Source: Boesenbergia rotunda
Lineage: Eukaryota; Streptophyta; Magnoliopsida; Zingiberales; Zingiberaceae
Direction: 5' to 3'
NCBI GenBank assembly: GCA_024364735.1
Contig: JAGFNQ010005669.1
Span: forward strand, 1 to 64,000
Length of the DNA: 64,000 nucleotides
Below, one piece after another: positions 30,701 to 42,495 of the stretch. Within the stretch, counting starts at the first letter, position 1. Every line of letters begins with the position of its first letter. The notes below the pieces were generated by a model. The model ran no database searches. It had not been told where the DNA came from and worked only from the letters and a program-made list of their open reading frames with translations. Both the position numbers and the translations under genes were made by a program.

Positions 30701-33057
30701 CTCCAAGGAGGTGTGGACCCAGGATGATCGGGTATAAGCCGAAGTGCCCGAAGATGTTTGAACAGCCTACAAAGGATTCACCACTCCTTGCGAGGAGATG
30801 TATACCCAGGCCTATCGTCGGATTGTTACTCAAAAACCTCTGGCCAGAGTATATCATGTTTAGAGTGCGAGTCTCTAAAATACATGAGAGTAATTAGAAA
30901 TCCAAAGGACGAGAAAGACACTACTTGGGCTAGGTGTGACATAGTCAGCCTAGTGGGGACTGACACCATAGACCGTGTCCTGAACCAAGTGGGTATAAGG
31001 TGGTGAAGGGAATGGGGCACGATTCATTAGAGCTGCTGAAGGGTTTCAGAATAATTTCTTCTGAGGTCAAACCGTTGATCTTTCGATTAATTGGGGATCA
31101 TGATGTACTACTAGGTGCCACTCATGATCGTTCTATAATTGGTTGATTATAGACGACCAACATAAATCGAAAGCCTATTTAGTCACACGCACTACGAGTA
31201 ATCCGAGGGATTTAAAATGAGTTGAAAATTGGATTTTCTGATCAAGAGAAATAAGTCGAATCTGAGTTAATCAGAGGCGCAATGGAAGCTAAAAAGGGCG
31301 AAGTCTTTTGAAGGCTTTTTGGGCGAATTAAATGAGTTTAATTCGCGGCGGTTCGGGTTGGTTTGGCCGGCCAAAGAGAGTGTCAAAACCCCCTTTGGTG
31401 GCCGGCCACAATAAGAGGAGAAAACCAATTAATTTTGGTTTAATTAATAAAATAAATCTAGTGCGATTTATTTTATAAATTATGAATAAATAAATTTGTA
31501 TAGAGAAATTTATATAAATAAAATTTATAGAAATTTATTCTTTTATGGAAGATTAAAATAATCCATGAATTGGTTTATTTTAATTTTATAAAATCAATTA
31601 TGAATTGATTTTTCCATAATAAGAAAGTTTATAAATTTCTTATAAAAATTTATTCCATAATTTAAAGAGAAGAAGAATTAGTTTTATTATAAATTGGTTT
31701 ATAATAAAGACTCGGTTTAAACGGAATAATTAATAAGAAAATTTATAAGATAAATTTCTTATAACTAATTCCGTTAATTCCGTTAATTCGGTTTAGAGGG
31801 AGACTTAGCAAAGGGGTTGCTACTATATAAAGGAACCAAAGGATAGCCCTTATTCCTAATTAACTTATCATAGAGCTCTCCCTCTCTCTCTTAATTTCTC
31901 CTCTTCTCCTTCCCTTCTCCCCACCTAGGGCCGGCGCCCTCTTGGCCAATTAGGGCCGGCGCCCTCTTGAGGACCTAGGACTGAAGCTCCTCCCTCCCAT
32001 GGGTGAGTTGCCGTGAGCTTCAACAAGAAGGAGAAACCAAACCAAGAAGTAGAAGAAGCGGATCTCATCTCCCTCTCTCTCGGAATTCGATTCCGTTAAT
32101 TCTTGGTGGTTAGTTTTCCTTTCCTCTCTTGATTTTGTTTGTTGTGCCCATAGAGAATCTAGTAGTTCTCGTCGGCACAAAACTCGTGACTTTGCGAAGT
32201 CATCCCGAAGAGAACTCGGCGTGGACGCGAATAGAGGCGAAGCTTCCAAGGGACGCTACGGTTGGATCTCGTCCCTTTTCTTTGAGATACGCGAGGTATA
32301 AAAGTAAATTAGTTTACTTTTCCGCAAAATTTTATTGTATGATTATGTCAACACACCATAGGGTTGCATGCTAGATACGAAGTTAAAATAATTTAGGAAA
32401 TTATTTTATGCAAACTCTTCCGCTGCACGTAAAAATTTTAAATTTTACGAACTCGTATCCTTGTCAACATTCACCCGGTCCCAACACCTGTATTTAGCAT
32501 CTTCAGTCTACCTTTTTCGATTGTTTATATGAGACTGTATTAGCATAGACCCTTATTGTTATTGTAACGCACTATGCATATCTGCGGGGTATTCGCTGAG
32601 TTATGGACTCACACCGTTGCCATACATTTTTATTTCAGGTTGATATCTACTAGGAGGGTCCGAGTCGCCAGTCCCATGCCTGAGACGACATTCGATTTGG
32701 TTTTTATATGATACTTTCTGTTTTTGGACCATGTTATGTTTATTTCGTTGCACTAGATTTATCGTGAACTTGTAGTATGTGACTTTATTTATGACATTGT
32801 ACTTTTGAGTCCTATGTTGGAATGTGTGTAGTTTTGCTGCATTCCTGCCCCCTGGCAGCTCAGGTAAGTTCGCGTTTTAGTTTTATTAGTATATTGTCAT
32901 ATATATGTTGATCTATTTGGATTTGAGGCCTGAGGCCCATATAAACTGCGTGGTATGATTATATTTGTGGTATGTATGTGTAAATTGTCCTCCGGACAGG
33001 GGAGGTGTTGTCCGATTTTCTATTGGATCAGCAGCTCCTAGGTCTTGGGGCGTGACA
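27741..33057 (+). mobile_element. Gypsy-type solo LTR in Copia-B LTR, copy II (with nested Copia-C solo LTR)
   Basis: It begins TGTAAAATACGACAAG and ends CTTGGGGCGTGACA, flanked by perfect GAGAC repeats (27736-27740 and 33058-33062). Without the Copia-C solo LTR at 30178-32486 it measures about 3.0 kb. The 3' end matches the Gypsy-1 LTR terminus, so it belongs to a related Gypsy family. There is no PBS or coding region, hence solo LTR. A TA-rich stretch near 27890-27910 could serve as TATA. It equals 8900-9061 plus 19899-22729. Confidence 0.85.
30178..32486 (+). mobile_element. Solo LTR of Copia-C (2,309 bp) with TSD CCTGT
   Basis: It starts TGTTAGTGATATGAGAG and ends CCCGGTCCCAACA, with CCTGT at 30173-30177 and 32487-32491. 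Copy I (around 22165) shows the uninterrupted target. It is homologous over its whole length to the minus-oriented LTRs at 34442-36567 and 43553-45745. A TATATAAAGG TATA box lies at about 31824, followed by a pyrimidine-rich leader. ORFs inside are not conserved among the LTR copies. Confidence 0.9.
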
Positions 33058-33062
33058 GAGAC

Positions 33063-33220
33063 CGTCAACACCCTTCTCGTGCCATCCTTCTTGACCACTG
33101 CGTCTTCTACTCGATTTCCTGCGCTCCTAAACTCCTGCACACTTAGACATAGGGATCAAAACATAACATGACCTAACTTGACTCGGTTGACCACATAAAA
33201 ACTTACATGGGATACTTACA
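33063..33220 (-). repeat. Copia-B 5' LTR, copy II, U3 end
   Basis: This is the outer end of the LTR after the solo-LTR insertion. It ends GGGATACTTACA at 33220 and is equivalent to 22735-22892. Confidence 0.75.
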
Positions 33221-33829
33221 AATGAGATGAGAGAGGGTAGAGAGAGAAAGTGATATAGAAAATATAGAGAGAGAAAGTGATATATAAAATATACAGAAAA
33301 AATGAAAAATAAAGATAAATAAATTATGATAAGAGAGGTAGAGAGAGAAAATGACATTGAAAATATATAGAGAAATTGAGATGAGATAGGTAGAGAGAGA
33401 AAGTGATATAAATAATATAGATAGAGAAAATATAAAAAATAAAAATAAATAAATTATAATAAGTGAGGTATACACAGAAAGTGATATTGAAAATATATAG
33501 AGAGAATATGAGAAGAGAAAGGTAGAGAGACAAAGTGATAGAAAATATAGAGAGAGAAAAGAATAAACAAATAGAGAAAAATTTTAAAATGTAGAGAGAG
33601 AAAGTAAAATGAGAGATGCAAAAGGAGATAGTAAAATAAAAAATAAAAAAAGAGTGTTTTAGATATATGAAAATGAAGGAATGATTGAGGAGTTTGATTG
33701 ATGAGGAGGGAATAGGGTATGAAAATAAGGGGATGCCCCATTGACATTTACCAAACAGTGTCAATAGGAATGATTAACATTGATTCCCATTCCCTATTCT
33801 CTATTACCCAAAACCAAATGCCCCCTTAG
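33221..33829. repeat. AG-rich diverged minisatellite block, copy II
   Basis: It matches 22893-23519, including the same junction AAATGCCCCC-TTAGAATG with the following truncated LTR, but with several missing repeat units. The Leu/Ser/Phe-rich minus-strand ORFs are repeat artefacts. Confidence 0.75.
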
Positions 33830-34440
33830 AATGAATTTGTGTACAATTTGAATAGATACTTGTAACTAAGCTCTGGGAATCTATTTATAGCCCTAGTCAG
33901 GTCTATCCGAATGCTGACGTGGCCCTACATGGGCGCCTGAGAGGTTAGGGGCGCTTGACACGTAGTTTAGGGGTTATACGCTTTGCAACGTTCGCAAACA
34001 GCTAGCTATAGATAAGTTTTAGTGTCTCGAGCGCCTGTATGCACTGAGGCGCATGGGAATAAGGCGCCCAAGTGCATAGGGTCGCCCCCATTCACAGGTG
34101 TCCGAGTGAATTTGGCCAGTTTTTTGCTGACTAGTCTTTAGCGGGTCTTCTTGGGTGATTTTAGGCCTTATGGAGTTGGGCTCACCCGAACCCTTCTCCG
34201 GCCTTCTCCTCGAGTGAGCTTCCCCTTGGCTTCTTGTCCTTCGGACGCCGCATGCGTCCTTCTTGCTCACTGGTGTACTCTTCCGTAGACCTCCGCATCC
34301 CTCGGATGCACCAAGCCCGTTGGCTCCCTTCCCATGCCATCATTGTCGACTGCTGCGTCTTCCGCTGTTCTTTCTACTCTCCTAAGTTCCTGCACACTTA
34401 GATACAGGGATCAAAACACAACATGACCTAACATGACTCG
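33830..34440 (-). repeat. Truncated Copia-B 3' LTR, copy II
   Basis: It is equivalent to 23520-24140, including the GGCGCC cluster and an intact CTATAAATAG on the minus strand near 33880. It stops at ACATGACTCG and is joined to a Copia-C LTR that lacks its own first 19 bases. Both sequences share TTGAC at the joint. Confidence 0.75.
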
Positions 34441-34441
34441 A

Positions 34442-36567
34442 TTGACATGGATGCGAGTTCGTAATTTTAAAATTAATTACGTGCAGCGGAAGGTTTAGCA
34501 TATATAATTTCTCAAATTATTTAACCACACATCTAAGCATGCAATTTTATCTTGTGTAGACATAATCATATATTTAAAATTTTGCAGAAACATAAACTAA
34601 TTTACGTATTACCTCGCGTAACTCGAAGAAAGGGATGAGATCCAACCGTAAGCGTCCCTTGGAAATTCCGCCTCTATTCGCGTCCACGCCGAGTATCTTC
34701 GGGATGACTTCGTAAAGCCATGAGTTTCGTGTTCTCGAGAACTACTAGATTCTCCAAGAATGCGACGAGAAAAACCAAGAGAGAAGTCGGAAGACTAACC
34801 ACAAAAGGATGGCCGGAGCTTCCTTCTCCGGCAGCAGGTGGTGGTCGGCAAAAGATCCTTCTTGGGGCTGGTTGGCGCACGGCAAGAAGGGGAGAAGGGA
34901 AGGAGAGAAAGAGAGGGAGAGAGCCTATGCCTTTATCACTTCGATTATCTTACAAGCCTTACCTTGGGTCCTTTATATAGTGGCCTCTCAACCATCAAGC
35001 CTCTCAAATATGGAATAACTTATTCCATCATGCCTAGTTTGATTTTATATCATGGTTAAAATCATATTTTAATTCATGATAAAAATCAATCAAGTCTCTT
35101 TTCTCTTATGGAATAAATTTCCTTATCATGGTAAATCAATCCATGATTAATTTTATAAAATAAACTAATCCATGGTTCATTTTAATTTCCATGAAGAAAT
35201 AAACCAAACCTTGGTTTATTATAAAACAAATTTATATCATCCATAATTTTATAAAACAAAGCACACTTGGTTTATTTTATAAATTGAACCAAAAACTTGG
35301 TTCTCTCCCTTTGTTGTGGCCGGCCAAGCAAAGAGGATGGAGGCCCTATTTGGCCGGCCCATCCAAGCCACGCCCCAATGAATTAAACTTATTTAATTCA
35401 TCTACTAAGTCTTCAAAAGACTTAGCCATTTTACGCTTCCGATGCGTCTCTGAAAAATTCAGATTCGACTTATAATTTGGCTAAACCAAACCTAATCACT
35501 CTTGATTGGAAAATCTAATTTTCAACTCGTTTTAAATCCCTTGGATTACTCGTAGTGTGTGTGACTAAATAGGCGTTCGATTTATGTTGGCCGTCTATAA
35601 TTAATCAATTATAGAACGATCATGAGTGACACCTAGTAGTACATCATGATCCCCAATTAATTGAAAGATCAACGGTTGACCTCAGAAATAATTCTGAAAC
35701 CCTTCAGCAGCTATAATGAATCGTGCCCCATTCCCTTCACCATCTTATACCCACTTGGTTCAGGACATGGTCTATGTGTGTCAGTCCCCACTAGGCTGAC
35801 TACGTCACACCTAGCCCAAGTAACGTTTTCTCGTCCTACGGATTCTAATTACTCTCATGTATTTAAGAGATTCATACTCTAAACATGTCATGTTCTGGCC
35901 AGAGGCTTCGAGTAATAATCCGACGATAGACCTCGGGTATACATCTCCTCGCAAGGAGTGGTGAATCCATTGTAGGCTGTTCAAACATCTTCGAGCACTT
36001 CGGCTTATACCCAATCATCCTGGGTCCACACCTCCTTGGAGATGCTTGCTTAAGATAACAAAGTATAAGTCTCCATGACCAAGATGACTTGAACACCGCA
36101 AGTCAAAGGAACATCGCACTTAAGCTGCAGTAAGAACTTCACTGACATATCTATATGTAGACTACCATATGAAGTTTTACAGCCAGTCACTCCAATGAAC
36201 TAGTTCCCTTAACTAGCATTCATGTTTATCTCCGGACATCTCAATGTCACCAGCTAGTGAGAATCAGCTGATTAGAGAATAATCCATGCTAGTCTCAACA
36301 GAATTGATAGTGTCCGTATTTATTAATTCATCGACTAGGGATAATTTCAATACTTCACAATTGCACATGTAGAGATAATCACTAGTTGTGAATTCATCAC
36401 AAATTCTCTCATGCTGTGAATTATATTGCGGACATTCAGTAAATGAGTTTAAGATCTCAATCGAATACACAAACATGTATACTCAAAAAGTGAATATTCT
36501 TTTATTTAAATAAATGATTACAATCATAATGCGATTGCATTAGGACACTTCTCTCATATCACTAACA
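34442..36567 (-). repeat. 3' LTR of Copia-C3
   Basis: The left end begins TTGACATGGATGCGAG, 19 bases inside the full terminus seen at 42496 and 43553. The right end, CACTAACA, is at 36567. On the minus strand a TATA box (CTATATAAAGG) lies at about 34972-34982. A pyrimidine/purine-rich leader (AGAGAGGGAGAGAG) is at 34904-34921. No gene. Confidence 0.85.
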
Positions 36568-36629
36568 AACTCCCAGTTGGCCTAATGCCAATTGCTACGA
36601 TACCCAATACCACAGGCTCTAACATGACC

Positions 36630-37607
36630 CTAAAACTTGCTTTGAGGCAAGGCCTTAGTTAAAGGATCCGCTAAATTCTGTTCAGTGGGAATTTTCTCAA
36701 TTTGTATATCATTCCTACTTATAATCTCTCTGATCAGATGATAGAGGCGAAGCACATGCTTGGATCGCTGATGAGACCTTGGTTCCATTGCTTGTGCAAT
36801 AGCTCCATTGTTGTCACAGTAAATCGGTATTGCTTCATCAATGGTTGGAACCACACCAAGTTCTGAGACAAACTTCTTGATCCAGACTGCTTCCTTTGCT
36901 GCTTCCGAAGCTGCAATATATTCCGCTTCCGTGGTAGAATCCGCTACGGTGTCTTGCTTGGAACTCTTCCAACTTATTGCACCTCCATTCAAAATAAATA
37001 CGTATCCGGACTGAGATTTGGAGTCATCATTATCTGTCTGGAAATTGGCATCTGTATACCCACGTATTACCATATCACCTTCTCTATATATTAGGAACAC
37101 ATCCTTAGTTCTTCTTAAGTACTTGAGGATTGTCTTGACAGCCGCCCAATGATCCATTCCTGGATCAGACTGGTATCTGCTTGTGACGCTCAGAGCATAC
37201 GATACATCGAGCCTAGTACATAACATAGCATACATGATAGATCCTATCGCGGATGCATAAGGAATCTTATTCATGCAAATCCTCTCGCCTTCTGTGCGCG
37301 GACACATAGACTTCGAAAGGTTGATCCCATGCCTGATGGGAAGGCAACCTTTCATGGATTCTGACATGCTAAACCTTTCTAGCACTCGGTCTATATATGT
37401 ATACTGCGAAAGACCAAGCAATCATTTTGATCTATTTCTATAGATTCTAATCCCAAGGATATAGGTTGCTTCTCCCAGGTCTTTCATGGAGAAAGTTTTG
37501 GATAACCAAATTTTAACTGACTGTAAGACTGATATATCGTTTCCTATAAGTAATATGTTATATAACACTAGGTATACGACTGCACTCTCACTAACCTTCT
37601 TGTACAC
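36630..37607 (-). pseudogene. Copia-C3 reverse transcriptase C-terminus and RNase H
   Basis: Two adjacent frames (37422-37607 and 36630-37421) are separated by a stop after RIYRNRS. The first should carry the YVDD catalytic box, but reads LVLYNILLIGND. C1 reads LVLYVDDILLIGND, so a 6-bp deletion removed the catalytic aspartates. The second frame holds connection and RNase H motifs (GYTDANFQTD, TTEAEYIAASEA, CDNNGAIAQA, NLADPLTKAL). The enzyme is dead in this copy. Confidence 0.88.
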
Positions 37608-37706
37608 ACAAGGTTTGTCTGGATTTTGTGAGAAATCAAACTCTTTGATTGTCTCATCAAAACGGATGTTCCAGCTCCTGGATGCTTGCTTTAGTCCATA
37701 TATGGA

Positions 37707-38090
37707 TCATCGAAGCTTGCATACTTTGGTTTTATTAACCGATGTGAAACCTTCAGGTTGTATCATGTATACATCCTCAAGCAGGTTTCCATTAAGGAAA
37801 GCTGTTTTCACATCCATTTGCCATATCTCATAATCATAATGAGCTGCTATGGCCAGGAGCATCCGAATGGATTTAAGCATAGCTACTGACGAATAGGTTT
37901 CGTCATAATCAATTTGTTGTTTCTGACGATATCCTTTTGCCACTAATCTAGCCTTAAAGGTAACAACATTACCTTCCATGTCGGTTTTTTTCTTGAAAAC
38001 GCATTTACACCCTTTGGGCTTAATCCCTTCAGGTGGGTTAACCAAGTCCCATACTTGATTTTTGTACATGGAATCCATTTCCGACTTCAT
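37707..38090 (-). pseudogene. Copia-C3 reverse transcriptase N-terminal part
   Basis: It contains VWDLVNPPEGIKP, ARLVAKGYRQKQ and MDVKTAFLNGNLLEDVYM, the conserved first blocks of Copia RT, including the first catalytic Asp region. A stop upstream (TAA where C1 has an AAA codon) and another break near 37707 separate it from the flanking segments. At about 37692 (TTTAGTCCATATATGG) it contains the intact site equivalent to the CACTA target in C1. Confidence 0.88.
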
Positions 38091-38120
38091 GGCTTTAAAC
38101 CATTTATCCCTTTCTGAATT

Positions 38121-39548
38121 TTACAGAACATCTTCATAACTGATAGGTTCATCATCGTTAATGAGTAACACGTCGTTCGATTCACTTATGAGAAATCCGT
38201 ATCTCTCTGGAATATTGTGTGTCCTATCAGACATACGAAGAAGTGGTGTTGTTTTAGGTTCAACTGATAACTCATCATTATGAGTTATTGGTTGTGGGTC
38301 TAGACTAGGTGTCTCTGTAATGTCTATTGGAGTTTCTTGAACTTCTTCATGTTCAATGCTACTCCCACTGTTTTCTTGTAAAACAAATTTTTTTTCTAGA
38401 AATACAGCATGCCTTACCTTTTGTTCCAAGGGATGATAGAATTGGTAACCTTTCGTTTCCTTAGGGTATCCAATAAATAGACATTTATCAGACTTAGCAT
38501 CCAATTTATCTGATACAGTCCGCTTTACATAAGCAGGACAACCCCATATCTATGGATGAGATAAATGAGGTTTCTTACTATTCCACGTCTCATATGGAGT
38601 AGTAGAGACTACCTTGGTCGGGACTCTGTTTAGTAAGTAAACAGCTGTCTTAAGCGCATAGCCCCAAAAGAATTTTGGAAGAGTTGCATGATTCATCATA
38701 GATCTAACCATGTCCATCAAGGTTCGGTTACACCTCTCAGATACACCATTATACTGTGGTGTATATGGCGGAGTCCATTGAGATAATATCTCATTGTCTC
38801 TAAGATAATCTTGAAACACTTGACTTAAGTGTTCACCACCCCGATCGGATCGAAGTATCTTAATACTTTTACCAAGCTGTTTCTCTACTTCACTTCTGAA
38901 CTCTTTGAATTTCTCAAAAGCTTCAGATTTGTGTTTCATTAAGAACACATACCCAAATCGTGAGTGATCATCGATAAAGGTAATGAAGTAGCTATAGCCT
39001 CCTTGTGCAAGAGTTGACATTGGACCACATACATCAGTATGTATTAGACCAAGCAATTCTTCCACTTGTTTACCTTTTTCGGAAAAGGGTAATTTGGTCA
39101 TCTTACCTTTTAAGCATGATTCACATGTATCAAATGAACTAGGTTCAAATGATTCCAGAATTCCACATCGGTGTAATTTGGTCATGCATTTCTTGCTTAC
39201 ATGGCCAAGATGACAATGCCACGTATAGGAGTCTATTTGATTATCTATTCTAGCACGTTTGTTGCTAACTTCGATATTGAAAACGTCACTGGATAAATCT
39301 AACGTGTAGATACCATTGCATAAAGTTTCAGTCCCATAAAGAACACCATTTAAAGTTATGTAACAGCAATTGTTACTAAAAGTTAAATGATAACCCTTTT
39401 CATTCAAGCATGAAATAGATACAATCTTCTTTATTAACGAAGGAACAAAATAACAATTATCCAATTCTAAGACAAGTCCAGTAGGGAGCTTTAGCAAATA
39501 TGTTCCGATGGCAACAGCAGCAATCTTTGCTCCATTTCTAACTCGCAA
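38121..39548 (-). pseudogene. Copia-C3 integrase
   Basis: Frames 38550-39548 and 38121-38504 are separated by a TAG where C1 is open. The first holds the end of protease, the GAG-pre-integrase zinc region (WHCHLGHVSKKC ... CESCLKGKM) and the integrase core: HTDVCGPM (Asp), FIDDHSRFGYVF (Asp) and GVSERCNRTLMDM (Glu). The second carries the linker CLFIGYPKETKGYQFY. Catalytic residues are intact but the chain is broken. Confidence 0.88.
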
Positions 39549-39584
39549 ATTTGCTTCTCCCTTGACGAGTCTTCTACTATTCCT

Positions 39585-40490
39585 TCATCCCTGTATGTCA
39601 TTACATATATGTGAGCTACACCCAGTATCAAGTACCCAGGTGTATGAGAAAATAGAGTGACATTCAATAACGAAGATACCTGAAGAGGATGGGGCATCGG
39701 ATGCCTTCTTCTTCAAGGACTCAAGATAAACCTTGCAGTTTCTTCGCCAGTGGCCCTCCTTGCCGCAGTGATAGCAAGTGCCTTTTGGTGCCTTTTCAAT
39801 CTTTTTGGCCCTTTTCTTCCTTCCCTTATTTTGTTCTTTGGGCTTCCTCTTAGAGCCTTTCTTTGAGGAACCAACTAACAATACCGTCTTCTGATCCTGC
39901 TTTACAGAAGGCTCTACAGTCTTCAGCAGGTTAAACAACTCAGGAATGGTGGTTTCTAGTTTGTTCGTCCGATAGTTCATCTCAAACTGTGAGTAACTCT
40001 TGGGCAAACAATGCAGAATTAAGTCAATACTTAGTTCGTGATCCATTGCAAATCCGAGTGTGCCTAGTCACTCAATGTACCCTAACATCATCAACACAAA
40101 CTGTGAAACAGAAGTGCCTTCCTGCATCTTAGAGGTGGAGAGGAGTCTGGAGACCTCAAACCTTTCGGATCTCGCCTGCTCGTCAAACAGCTCATGAAGA
40201 TGGAAGACGATGGTATGAGCATCCATATGCTCATGCTGCTTTTGTAGCTCGGGTACCATAGCGGCCAGCATGATGCAACTCGCAAGTTCAGAATCGGCCA
40301 CATGTTTCTGATAGGCCACTAACTGGTCTGGAGTTGCATCTTCAGGAGGATGGTTGGGAAATTGTTCTTCAAGGACATAAACAAGCTTTTCTGCCTTGAG
40401 GACTATCCTCAGGTTTTGAAGCCAATCCATGAAGTTTGACCCAGTCAGCTTATTAGTGTCCAAAATGGAATGCAAATTCAGAGAAGACAT
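39585..40490 (-). pseudogene. Copia-C3 Gag and start of protease
   Basis: Frame 40068-40490 (140 residues, start MSSLNLHSILDTNKLTG) and frame 39585-40046 are in register, separated by one TGA at 40068-40070, most simply a CGA-to-TGA change. The first is the UBN2-type capsid region. The second ends with a CCHC knuckle, CYHCGKEGHWRRNC, and the protease active site VLDTGCSSHIC. Confidence 0.87.
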
Positions 40491-41178
40491 GATCAGGTGA
40501 TTATTCTAGAAATACAAATTGAGGTTATGTGATGGGAATGATAAAGAATGTATCAATATACATTAATTAAATCCTATTTATTTTTCGAATTGAATAACCC
40601 ATTTTTCATCAATTCGGGAGATCGTAGGAATCTCCAAATAGGTTGATATCCAACCATAGATAAAAACAACCATGGCTAGAGTCCATCAAGTTATTCTTAG
40701 CTATGAAGGTAGATAATTATACCGATTACATATTATACATATGTAACTATCACATTATACTATCAACTAATTGAATGTTTGCATAAATCATTGGGTTGTT
40801 AACTCATTAACAAGTATGCAACAATATACATAGCACCCAACTCCATCTCTCTTTACATCGACCTTGGCTGTGGCACAACAAATCGATACTCCAAGCTTAA
40901 GGCTGACCCATTAATCAAGAAATAGTTTTAACATGGTTGGAACTCATTCAACCGTTTAGTCAGGCTTGGATGTGTCCAACAACCAAAATTAAGGATTGAC
41001 CTCTGACTCCAACTATATTAATCATAAATTAATTCCATGGTTTGAACATGTTGAGGTTCAAGCCGGGCATGGATGTGTCCATCAACCCAAACGAGAAACA
41101 AACCTCCGGTTCTAACCATATTATTGGAAGGTGTTGGCCTTAATATTTTGTAAGGGGTTTTGGGTCTCATCCTTTGTC
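40491..41178 (-). other. Copia-C3 leader (5' untranslated) fragment
   Basis: It is non-coding and homologous to 57114-57790 of C1. It diverges from C1 just after GGTCTCATCCTT. The rest of the leader, the PBS and the 5' LTR are missing. Confidence 0.75.
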
Positions 41179-41279
41179 CCTTTATTGTAATTCCATATTA
41201 GAAGGTTAGGTTTGGCCCCCCTTCTAATATGGTCTTTCCTATTTCCTTGAAATAAAATTCTTCTTCAATTAAAAAAAAA
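41179..41279 (+). mobile_element. Poly(A)-tailed retroposed 3' end (LINE or processed transcript)
   Basis: The 100 bp contain a perfect 13-bp inverted repeat CCATATTAGAAGG/CCTTCTAATATGG. A GAAATAAAATTC polyadenylation-like signal at about 41249-41260 follows, then a run of nine A at 41271-41279. This is the layout of a 5'-truncated LINE or retroposed mRNA end. The sequence after the A-run is B-element DNA. Confidence 0.5.
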
Positions 41280-42033
41280 CTTACAAAAATTCATAGAAAA
41301 TTATTTAAGTATCTAAAAATTTTGAAAATTTTTGATAACATGTCAAAAGATAATTGTCAATTTATAGAAAATCTATTTTTTAAAATTTTGTCGAAAAATA
41401 TTTTTTAATTCCTAAGTAAAAACTTTTAGAAAAATAATTTACAAAAATTTATTTTTTCTCGAAAATTAATCAAATTTTTTATTCAAGTTAGAATTTTGGC
41501 AGACTCATTTCGAAAAATTATCAAAGTAAAATTAATTTTCTATCTTCTAACAAGATAATTTTAAATTCAAGGATAATAATTTTGAAAATATGATTTTGAC
41601 TTCAAATAAATTTGGAAATTTTTTCTCAATGCTTAAAATATAATCCATAGATCTTGAAAAATCAGATTTGATAAAATTAATTTTTTTGAGTATTTTTAAA
41701 ATTTAAAAATATTTTTTTGGATGAAAAATCATAATAATTCTGATTAACTATTAAAAATTTCAAAAAAATATTTATCGATAGCTGACAGCAGACTCTATCA
41801 TTAAAAAATATTAAACTAATTTTTCTACAATAGTTATATCTTCAAAAAATTTTAACAAGATTACATATAAAAGACTAAATAAATTAAAAAACAAATGTCA
41901 AACAAGTAACAAATGAAATTTAACAGTTTTGTAAAGATTTTGGGATCCAATATAAAGTCTTTCCAACTGGATTAATAAAAAATTTAGGTGGAATATAAGT
42001 TTTAAAAAATTTTATAATTTGACCCCTATGAAA
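41280..42033 (-). other. AT-rich 3' region of Copia-B, copy II
   Basis: It is collinear with 24388-25139 and about 90-95% similar by eye. It is non-coding. This shows that the B block continues after the Copia-C3 interruption. Confidence 0.7.
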
Positions 42034-42293
42034 TCATAAATACCAATTTAGTCCTCCAGTATATCTAATTTTACAACTAGGAACCTTAGAGCATGAATGA
42101 TTTTTCAATATTTCAATTTCTTCCTTTAGCTTTTCATTTTCATGTTTTAATTTGTCATACACTTCAAGTGGATATAAAGAGACTAGTTGTTTTCTCAATT
42201 CTAAATTTTTATTTTCAAATTTGCATATTGATTTGATCATAACATTAATACCTGAATAGAGTACATCAGGAGGTAGAAAACCTACCTTACCAT
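42034..42293 (-). pseudogene. Copia-B Gag C-terminal coiled coil, copy II
   Basis: A 68-codon frame (42034-42240) holds the heptad-like segment KLKHENEKLKEEIEILKN followed by SCSKVPSCKIRYTGG, a pattern seen in the C-terminus of SIRE-type Gag. It equals the decayed 25140-25380. It is cut at 42293 by the next LTR. Confidence 0.65.
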
Positions 42294-42495
42294 TGTTGGG
42301 ATCTCGTCATTAAGCTAGGGGGGGTGAATAGCGTTCTTTCGATTTTCTACCTACAAGTGTTAGCACGCGCAAGCGGAAACTTAAACTATAAATTAAACCA
42401 ATGCTAACACGTCACCTTTACGTGGTTCGGAGATACAACTCCTACTCCATGGCTGTCCGTAAGGTTGACGATCCCGATCCGTCGGTGGATGACTC
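42294..42495 (-). repeat. LTR fragment of a Copia-1-like element
   Basis: It begins TGTTGGGATCTCGTCATTAA with the AGGGGGGGTGAATA run also seen in the Copia-1 LTR at 4964-5010, followed by related sequence around the PBS-proximal region. After about 200 bp it is cut by a Copia-C LTR at 42496. Confidence 0.65.

Larger units (their letters stand above)
34442..41178 (-). mobile_element. Copia-C3: truncated Copia-C retrotransposon
   Basis: The minus-strand order is (5' LTR and PBS missing) leader, gag, protease, integrase, reverse transcriptase, RNase H, 3' LTR (34442-36567). The 3' LTR has lost its terminal 19 bp. The leader ends at about 41178, where a poly(A)-tailed fragment starts. About 245 bp of B sequence (equivalent to 24143-24387) is missing at this locus, so this is not a clean insertion. 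It is a paralogue of C1 and shows what C1 looked like before the CACTA insertion. Confidence 0.88.
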
